Shown: positions 59,505-64,000 of the stretch, piece after piece
How the letters are laid out: every line of letters starts with the position of its first letter
Numbering within the stretch: the stretch's first letter is position 1
NCBI GenBank assembly: GCA_964520905.1
Contig: CAZFQL010000008.1
Span: 105,948 to 169,947, forward strand
Direction: 5' to 3'
Source: JAGVIE01 sp964520905
GTDB lineage: Bacteria > Bacteroidota > Ignavibacteria > UBA10030 > SZUA-254
Length of the DNA: 64,000 bases
Made by a program: the position numbers and the translations under genes
Notes under the pieces: generated by a model
The model's database searches: none
What the model was told of the DNA's origin: nothing
The model's input: the letters and a program-made list of their open reading frames with translations, nothing else

Positions 59505-60251
59505 TTAACTCCTTTCAACTAAAATATTATTTTTCAAACTGTCGTTATCGATTAAACTTTTTATTACCGAGCGGAATATTTTCTGACCGTCGATTGGTCC
59601 GATTAGCGGATCGGCGGCGCGTTCGGGATGCGGCATCAATCCCATGACATTGCCGGTTTTGTTCATTATTCCCGCGATATTTCTGATAGAGCCGTTCGGA
59701 TTTGATTTCCTAGTAATGGCTCCGTCCGGTTCACAGTAGCGGAAAAGAATCTGACCGTTTTTCTCAAGACGCTCCAGCGTCTCATCGTCTGCGAAATAAT
59801 TTCCTTCACCGTGTGCTATAGGAATACGCAGCACTTCTCCGGTTTTACACTCCGATGTGAATCTCGTTTCCGAATTTTCGATCCGAAGATCGACGAACTT
59901 GCAAATGAACGTTAGACATTCATTGCGCAAGAGCGCCCCCGGAAGAAGTCCGGCTTCACACAAAACCTGGAACCCGTTGCAGATACCGATTACAATTCCG
60001 CCATCTTTAGCAAAAGCGGTTACTTCCTTCATGATCGGTGAAAATCGCGCGATGGCGCCGCAGCGCAGGTAATCGCCGTACGAAAATCCACCGGGCAAAA
60101 TAACAACATCTACTCCGTCGAGCGAAGTATCCTTGTGCCACAAAAAGCGTGCATCCTGATTGAAGATACTTTTCAGGACATAATATGCATCATGATCGCA
60201 ATTTGAACCGGGGAAAACCACAACACCGAATTTTTGATTAGGATAAGACAT
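59505..60251 (-). CDS. purQ: Phosphoribosylformylglycinamidine synthase subunit PurQ
   Basis: 248 residues from ATG 60251. FGVVVFPGSNCDHD, the Cys nucleophile in GICNGFQVLCEAGLLPGAL and the late His/Glu in LMPHPERA give a class I glutaminase. Supplies ammonia to PurL with PurS. The frame stays open upstream to an ATG at 60362 that overlaps the purS stop (ATGA), through the 7-base repeat at 60255; so an N-terminally extended form of 285 residues could be made by coupling. Confidence 0.95.
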   Translation of the reverse strand: MSYPNQKFGVVVFPGSNCDHDAYYVLKSIFNQDARFLWHKDTSLDGVDVVILPGGFSYGDYLRCGAIARFSPIMKEVTAFAKDGGIVIGICNGFQVLCEAGLLPGALLRNECLTFICKFVDLRIENSETRFTSECKTGEVLRIPIAHGEGNYFADDETLERLEKNGQILFRYCEPDGAITRKSNPNGSIRNIAGIMNKTGNVMGLMPHPERAADPLIGPIDGQKIFRSVIKSLIDNDSLKNNILVERS

Positions 60252-60254
60252 TAT

Positions 60255-60301
60255 GGATTTCGGATTTCGGATTTCGGATTTCGGATTTCGGATTTCGGAT
60301 T
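60255..60301. repeat. Tandem heptanucleotide repeat (GGATTTC, almost 7 copies)
   Basis: Six full units and one partial unit of GGATTTC directly upstream of the purQ ATG. Seven is not a multiple of three, so a change in copy number would move the frame of the possible extended PurQ start. Confidence 0.85.
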
Positions 60302-60358
60302 TATCCAGAGCGAAGTTGAAGGGTTGCGGATTGAGGGTTTCTACACATATCTCAAATC

Positions 60359-60625
60359 TCATATTCCAAATCCTTCAGAGATTTTTTCAACTGTGAATGA
60401 AAAATCTTCCATAACGGGATTTGCCAGGAGCTTTTTACATGCTTCGTTTGTTATACGCACCGCTTCTTCTTCATTGCCGGTATTGATTTTCATTTCGATA
60501 AATTTTCCGATGCGGACTTCCTCCACCAAGTTCATCTGCAAACTGGTGAGTGCGTGATGCACTGCTTTCCCCTGTATGTCGAGGATCGATTTTCTCAATA
60601 TAATTGTTATTTTTGCGAGATACAC
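60359..60625 (-). CDS. purS: Phosphoribosylformylglycinamidine synthase subunit PurS
   Basis: 88 residues from GTG 60625 (AAAGGATG upstream). ILRKSILDIQGKAVHHALTSLQM and NPVMEDFSFTVEKI are the PurS pattern. Forms a complex with PurQ and PurL. The stop overlaps an upstream ATG of the purQ frame. Confidence 0.93.
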   Translation of the reverse strand: MYLAKITIILRKSILDIQGKAVHHALTSLQMNLVEEVRIGKFIEMKINTGNEEEAVRITNEACKKLLANPVMEDFSFTVEKISEGFGI

Positions 60626-60638
60626 CGTAAAACATCCT

Positions 60639-61406
60639 TTATATATCGATACTCGATATTTCTGTTTCCTTCTCGTCGGTCGATTTTTCCGAATGATGGA
60701 ATTGACGCTTAATAATATGTATAAAATATCTCAGCGGACCTGTCGCGACGAAAAAAACAAAAAATGGAAACAATGCCCCGCCTTTTGTTAAGGCAACGGC
60801 AGTCAAACCGATCACGGCAATTGTAAACCTCAGAGGGTGCTGTTTGATTCCTTTCCGGGAAAACTTCGGCGTAGTATCGTATTTAAATGTACTGACAAGC
60901 AGTAACGATAGAATAACGACAATCGGAGCGAGGAGCAATGCTTGTGTTTGCGGCAAGCCGGTACCGTATTCGTAATATGTCAGAACGTACGATACGATTG
61001 TAATTGCCATGGCTGGAATCGGTAAACCCTTGAAAAAATCTTTATCGTAGCCGATCAACTGGACATTGAATCGCGCTAATCTTAGGGCGCCGAATATCAT
61101 AGGCATGGCACTGATAAGCATTCCCGCGCCACCGAGGGATTGTAAATGGATTGTATAAACGAGAAATGACGGTGCGGTTCCGAACGATACTACATCCGAT
61201 AAAGAATCAAGCTCTACTCCGAAATCGCTCGACGATTTTGTAATTCGCGCCATAACGCCATCGAGCGAATCAAAGACAGCAGCCAAAACAATAAACCACC
61301 CAGCGAGGACAAAATCACCCTGGGATGTATGTATGATAGAGCGAAATCCACAGAAGATATTGAGAATGGTAAACAGACTTGGTACAACCGCCCGTGTTAT
61401 TCTCAT
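60639..61406 (-). CDS. pssA: CDP-diacylglycerol-serine O-phosphatidyltransferase
   Basis: 255 residues from ATG 61406, which shares one base with the psd stop (TGATG). The CDP-alcohol phosphotransferase motif DGVMARITKSSSDFGVELDSLSD fits DGx2ARx8Gx3Dx3D. Several membrane helices. Makes phosphatidylserine, which Psd converts to phosphatidylethanolamine. Confidence 0.95.
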   Translation of the reverse strand: MRITRAVVPSLFTILNIFCGFRSIIHTSQGDFVLAGWFIVLAAVFDSLDGVMARITKSSSDFGVELDSLSDVVSFGTAPSFLVYTIHLQSLGGAGMLISAMPMIFGALRLARFNVQLIGYDKDFFKGLPIPAMAITIVSYVLTYYEYGTGLPQTQALLLAPIVVILSLLLVSTFKYDTTPKFSRKGIKQHPLRFTIAVIGLTAVALTKGGALFPFFVFFVATGPLRYFIHIIKRQFHHSEKSTDEKETEISSIDI

Positions 61407-62080
61407 CAAGATTTTCCTTGAATAATTTTCGGATAACGTGCAAGTATCGTTTCGCCCGCACGAACATTCTCATTTAAGCTAACCTGTATTTCAGTTCCTT
61501 TAGGCATTATTACATCGACACGCGAACCAAACTTGATCATCCCAAATCTGTCCCCTCTTACAGCTCTTTGTCCCAGATTAAGATCGGCAACGATCCTTCT
61601 GGCAACCGTTCCGGCAATCTGCTTGAAGAGCAACTTATATCCTTTATCATCAACAATACCGATATGAGTTCGTTCATTCAGCTCTGAGGATTTATCATTG
61701 AATGCGACCATATGTTTCCCGGGAATATGTTTAAAATATTCTACAATTCCCGATATTGGGAAACGGTTTACGTGAACATTCAGGGGCGACATAAATATGC
61801 TAACTTGAATTCCTTCTTGTTGTAAATATTCCGGTTCAAAATAATCTTTGATTAAAACAACTTTGCCATCGGCAGGTGAGATTACCAAAGCTTCATTTTG
61901 TGGGATCGAGCGATTTGGATCTCGAAAAAAGTTAAAAACAAATATTCCCGCAGTAAATAAAAGAAAAAGAATTGTGCCACGGATAATCAGGTTATCTATG
62001 AACAAAAATGAAAAGAGAGTAATTACGGCGGTTATGAATAAGAACCGAATAACAACGCCGATTCCATATTTAGTGATCAC
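61406..62080 (-). CDS. psd: Phosphatidylserine decarboxylase (short, archaeal/Bacteroidota type)
   Basis: 224 residues from GTG 62080. Two N-terminal membrane helices, then ISPADGKVV, VSIFMSPLNVHVNRFPISG and the self-cleavage site in KFGSRVDV (Gly-Ser gives the pyruvoyl group). Gives phosphatidylethanolamine; works in sequence with pssA, with which it is translationally coupled. Confidence 0.95.
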   Translation of the reverse strand: MITKYGIGVVIRFLFITAVITLFSFLFIDNLIIRGTILFLLFTAGIFVFNFFRDPNRSIPQNEALVISPADGKVVLIKDYFEPEYLQQEGIQVSIFMSPLNVHVNRFPISGIVEYFKHIPGKHMVAFNDKSSELNERTHIGIVDDKGYKLLFKQIAGTVARRIVADLNLGQRAVRGDRFGMIKFGSRVDVIMPKGTEIQVSLNENVRAGETILARYPKIIQGKS

Positions 62081-62098
62081 CCGAGTGAACTTCCAATC

Positions 62099-62860
62099 TT
62101 AAATTTTCAACATCAAGCGATTCAACAATTCCATCAGAGCTTCTTCAGAGTTCTCTTGATTTAGGGAGAACTTGTCGCGTTTTGATCGATTTCCGTTCGA
62201 TATATCCAGAAAGCGGCATGTTAACGGTGAAAGTTCATCTATCAAAAGTATCTGTCCTTTGTATCTGCCGAATTCCAAATGCATTTCGCCAAGTGCAAGA
62301 TTTCTTCTATCACAAAGTCCGCGTAATACTGCGTTAGCTTTAGATGCAATCCGGTTGATATGTTTGAACTCGTCAGGGGTTGCTATGCCTAATGCATAGA
62401 CATGATACTCATTCATCCATGTATTTGTCTTGCTATCGTTGGCGTAATAATGTTCGATGATGGGTAGATCAGATGCGACCGACTCCTTAACGTTGAATCG
62501 TTTCAATAATGGTCCGTTAAAAGAGTTATATATTTTGAGAGTGATGGGGATAATATCGGTGCGTTTGATCAGCATCTCTACATCAGTCATTTTCCCGGCA
62601 AAATGTGTCGGGATGTGAAATCCATCGAGATATTCAAAAAGATACGATGAAATATTATTTCTTAACGCATCTAAAGTTCTGGTTGGAACGTTTATTTGAT
62701 CGTCTGTAATTTCGCTGGAGATGAATTCTTGGATAAGAAGGTCGGGTTTATCGGATTGATAAAGATGCTTTCCCTGCCGCTCGTGTATTATTTCTCGTTT
62801 TAAAGATTTCTCAGGCGTTGTTATGATTTCGTCAATTAGTGATTGCGTTTGATGTTTCAT
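62099..62860 (-). CDS. purC: SAICAR synthetase (phosphoribosylaminoimidazole-succinocarboxamide synthase)
   Basis: 253 residues from ATG 62860. HERQGKHLYQSDKPDLLIQEF, LRGLCDRRNLALGEMHLEFG and LLIDELSPLTCRFLD (usually LIDEISPDTCR) follow PurC. The exact residues differ somewhat from the common form, for example SPLTCR. Purine pathway like purQ/purS 1.5 kb away, though phospholipid genes intervene. Confidence 0.85.
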   Translation of the reverse strand: MKHQTQSLIDEIITTPEKSLKREIIHERQGKHLYQSDKPDLLIQEFISSEITDDQINVPTRTLDALRNNISSYLFEYLDGFHIPTHFAGKMTDVEMLIKRTDIIPITLKIYNSFNGPLLKRFNVKESVASDLPIIEHYYANDSKTNTWMNEYHVYALGIATPDEFKHINRIASKANAVLRGLCDRRNLALGEMHLEFGRYKGQILLIDELSPLTCRFLDISNGNRSKRDKFSLNQENSEEALMELLNRLMLKI

Positions 62861-63149
62861 AAAATTAAAAAATGGATCAAGATTCGACTGATATATAACA
62901 AAATTATGAGTTAAAGTCAAACATTTGAAGCACCGATCGGAATGGATATTATTATATAATCAGGTATAAATACTTCGCTCAATGAAATTTTTTTTATCAT
63001 CGACTGTATCAGTATTTCATTGGAAAAATAATAAAAAAAAATTTACAACGGAGTAATCAAAGATTTATCATAATAACTCAATATATGGGAGCTACGCCTT
63101 TTGCAACTCGATCACTTTTTTGCTATATTATTCACGTAATTTCCTACAT
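62861..63149. other. AT-rich spacer before tRNA-Gln, no gene seen
   Basis: No convincing gene or repeat. Probably contains the promoters of purC (minus) and tRNA-Gln (plus). Confidence 0.4.
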
Positions 63150-63222
63150 TGCCCGGTGGTGTAATTGGCAACACACTTGACTCTGGATCAAGGAAGTCTA
63201 GGTTCGACTCCTAGCCGGGCAG
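63150..63222 (+). tRNA. tRNA-Gln (CTG)
   Basis: 73 bases: acceptor TGCCCGG/CCGGGCA, anticodon loop CTCTGGA (anticodon CTG), T arm CTAGGTTCGACTCCTAG. CCA not encoded. Confidence 0.95.
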
Positions 63223-63231
63223 CAAAATAAC

Positions 63232-63258
63232 AACCCCTGTTTTTTTAAAACAGGGGTT
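63232..63258. terminator. Terminator between tRNA-Gln and the T9SS gene
   Basis: AACCCCTGTTTT (63232-63243) pairs with AAAACAGGGGTT (63247-63258); can serve the tRNA on + and the T9SS gene on -. Confidence 0.8.
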
Positions 63259-63285
63259 ATCTATTTTACGACAATCCCGAGATCA

Positions 63286-64000
63286 CTATTTTAACAGCAT
63301 CATTTTTTTAGTGCATTCGAATGGCTTGCCGTCAGATTTCTCGGCAATCAATCGATAGAAATATAATCCCGATGAAATTTGTGATGCATCCAAAGTGACA
63401 TCCAAAACGCCTGCCGCAATCGTTTCACGGTCAATCAATGTTTTTATCTCCCTCCCGAGCACATTATATATTTTCAGCGTGACAATCGATTGTTCCGGCA
63501 AATCGATCCTTATTGTTGTGGTTGGATTGAATGGGTTAGGGTAATTCTGTTTTAGCGCGTAATCTTTGGGGATTTCATAAATCGTATCGTCGACTGAAAC
63601 TGCCAATTTAAATGTTGTATGAATTGCATGGTTCGATGCCACATCCCTTAATATCCATACTGAATCACTGCCGACATATATTCCGTCCACAAAAATACTA
63701 TCTACCTTATATCCTGCATCCGGATGCATTACAAAAATTACACTATCTGTATAATTCACATTTATTATTCCGCTTGGACTAATAGATCCGTTCGATCCTG
63801 CCGTTGCTGTTATTGTAAATACATCTATGGCGAACACAGCATGTATGGTATGATTGGCTGTAACATTCGTGAATGGATAACTCGTTACAGCGCCTGCGTA
63901 GCTTCCGTCTACATATACACTGTCTACATGGTAACCGGTGTTCGATGTGATGGTGAATGTCTGGTTACTGCCGTAGTTGATGTTGATAGTTCCACTCGGA
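63286..64000 (-). CDS. T9SS-secreted repeat protein, partial at the window edge
   Basis: The minus-strand frame is open to the window end, so only the C-terminal part (about 237 residues) is seen. It has at least two copies of a roughly 75-residue beta repeat (ITATAGSNGSISPSGIINVNY ... GYKVDSIFVDGIYVGSDSVW ... NHAIHTTF and GYHVDSVYVDGSYAGAVTSY ... NHTIHAVF), the type common in large bacterial surface proteins. The end (YALKQNYPNPFNPTTT ... SSGLYFYRLIAE ... KKMMLLK) is a type IX sorting domain. More repeats are probably upstream. Confidence 0.9.
   Translation of the reverse strand, partial: PSGTININYGSNQTFTITSNTGYHVDSVYVDGSYAGAVTSYPFTNVTANHTIHAVFAIDVFTITATAGSNGSISPSGIINVNYTDSVIFVMHPDAGYKVDSIFVDGIYVGSDSVWILRDVASNHAIHTTFKLAVSVDDTIYEIPKDYALKQNYPNPFNPTTTIRIDLPEQSIVTLKIYNVLGREIKTLIDRETIAAGVLDVTLDASQISSGLYFYRLIAEKSDGKPFECTKKMMLLK

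Overview
The window looks like chromosomal DNA of an uncultured or little-studied member of the Bacteroidota/Chlorobiota (FCB) group, most like Ignavibacteria. The evidence is indirect: type IX secretion C-terminal sorting domains (the QNYPNPFNP pattern followed by a SGxYxYRL/KKxLLxK end) on three proteins, DUF5916 and YXWGXW-type envelope proteins, an Hc1-like 'histone H1' protein, a deoxyhypusine-synthase-like protein, separate PurS/PurQ, and moderate G+C. No rRNA, CRISPR array, prophage or complete IS element was seen. Three tRNA genes (Gly-CCC, Val-TAC, Gln-CTG) are present.

Layout. 1-5.3 kb is a minus-strand metal cluster: outer-membrane porin-like protein, ZnuA-type binding protein, ZnuB-type permease, possible 47-aa ORF, putative heavy-metal exporter, thioesterase and a His-rich NifX-like protein, with a perfect palindrome at the head. 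5.4-13 kb carries an orphan sensor kinase, a lipoprotein subtilase behind a perfect consensus promoter, a PLP lyase with an internal deletion and a secreted beta-propeller-like protein. 13-17.8 kb is a redox/oxygen block: thioredoxin-like protein, TrxB, CydAB and an exported rubrerythrin.

17.8-24.1 kb is the accessory region. It holds MITE-like palindromic elements, a duplicated gene fragment, two promoter-bearing direct repeats (one before a GT87-like gene, one before a zinc-ribbon/deoxyribosyltransferase-like gene), an EVE-HNH modification-dependent endonuclease split by one extra C, and a ParE/Phd-type toxin-antitoxin pair flanked by two orphan copies of a type IX sorting-domain sequence. 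The deoxyribosyltransferase-like protein and the EVE-HNH protein together look like a small defence module.

24-47 kb is mostly core and envelope genes: a T9SS protein, dipeptidase, Hc1-like protein, DHS-like protein, SDR, SufT-like protein, YchF, an unusual two-component pair (HTH-REC plus REC-DHp without an ATPase), a LexA/CI-like repressor with its own palindromic operator, the DUF6600 protein, a TPR-TlpA protein, an ECF sigma/anti-sigma/HEAT operon, DUF5916, MenG and RlmD. 47.2-47.4 kb is a second MITE-like element. 47.9-52.7 kb is a compact four-gene operon (NAD synthetase-like, asparagine synthase-like, carrier protein, adenylating ligase) with the look of a dedicated amidation/activation pathway of unknown product.

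54.6-55.3 kb is a tRNA cluster in which two degenerate tRNA-Val copies carry a long hairpin in place of the anticodon arm; a GIY-YIG nuclease gene lies between the intact tRNA-Val and the second copy. 55.3-63 kb is housekeeping: TIGR01777 epimerase, rRNA methyltransferase, RNase HI, Ndk, SucD, TatA, PurQ/PurS, Pss/Psd and PurC. The window ends in a T9SS-secreted repeat protein that runs off the edge.
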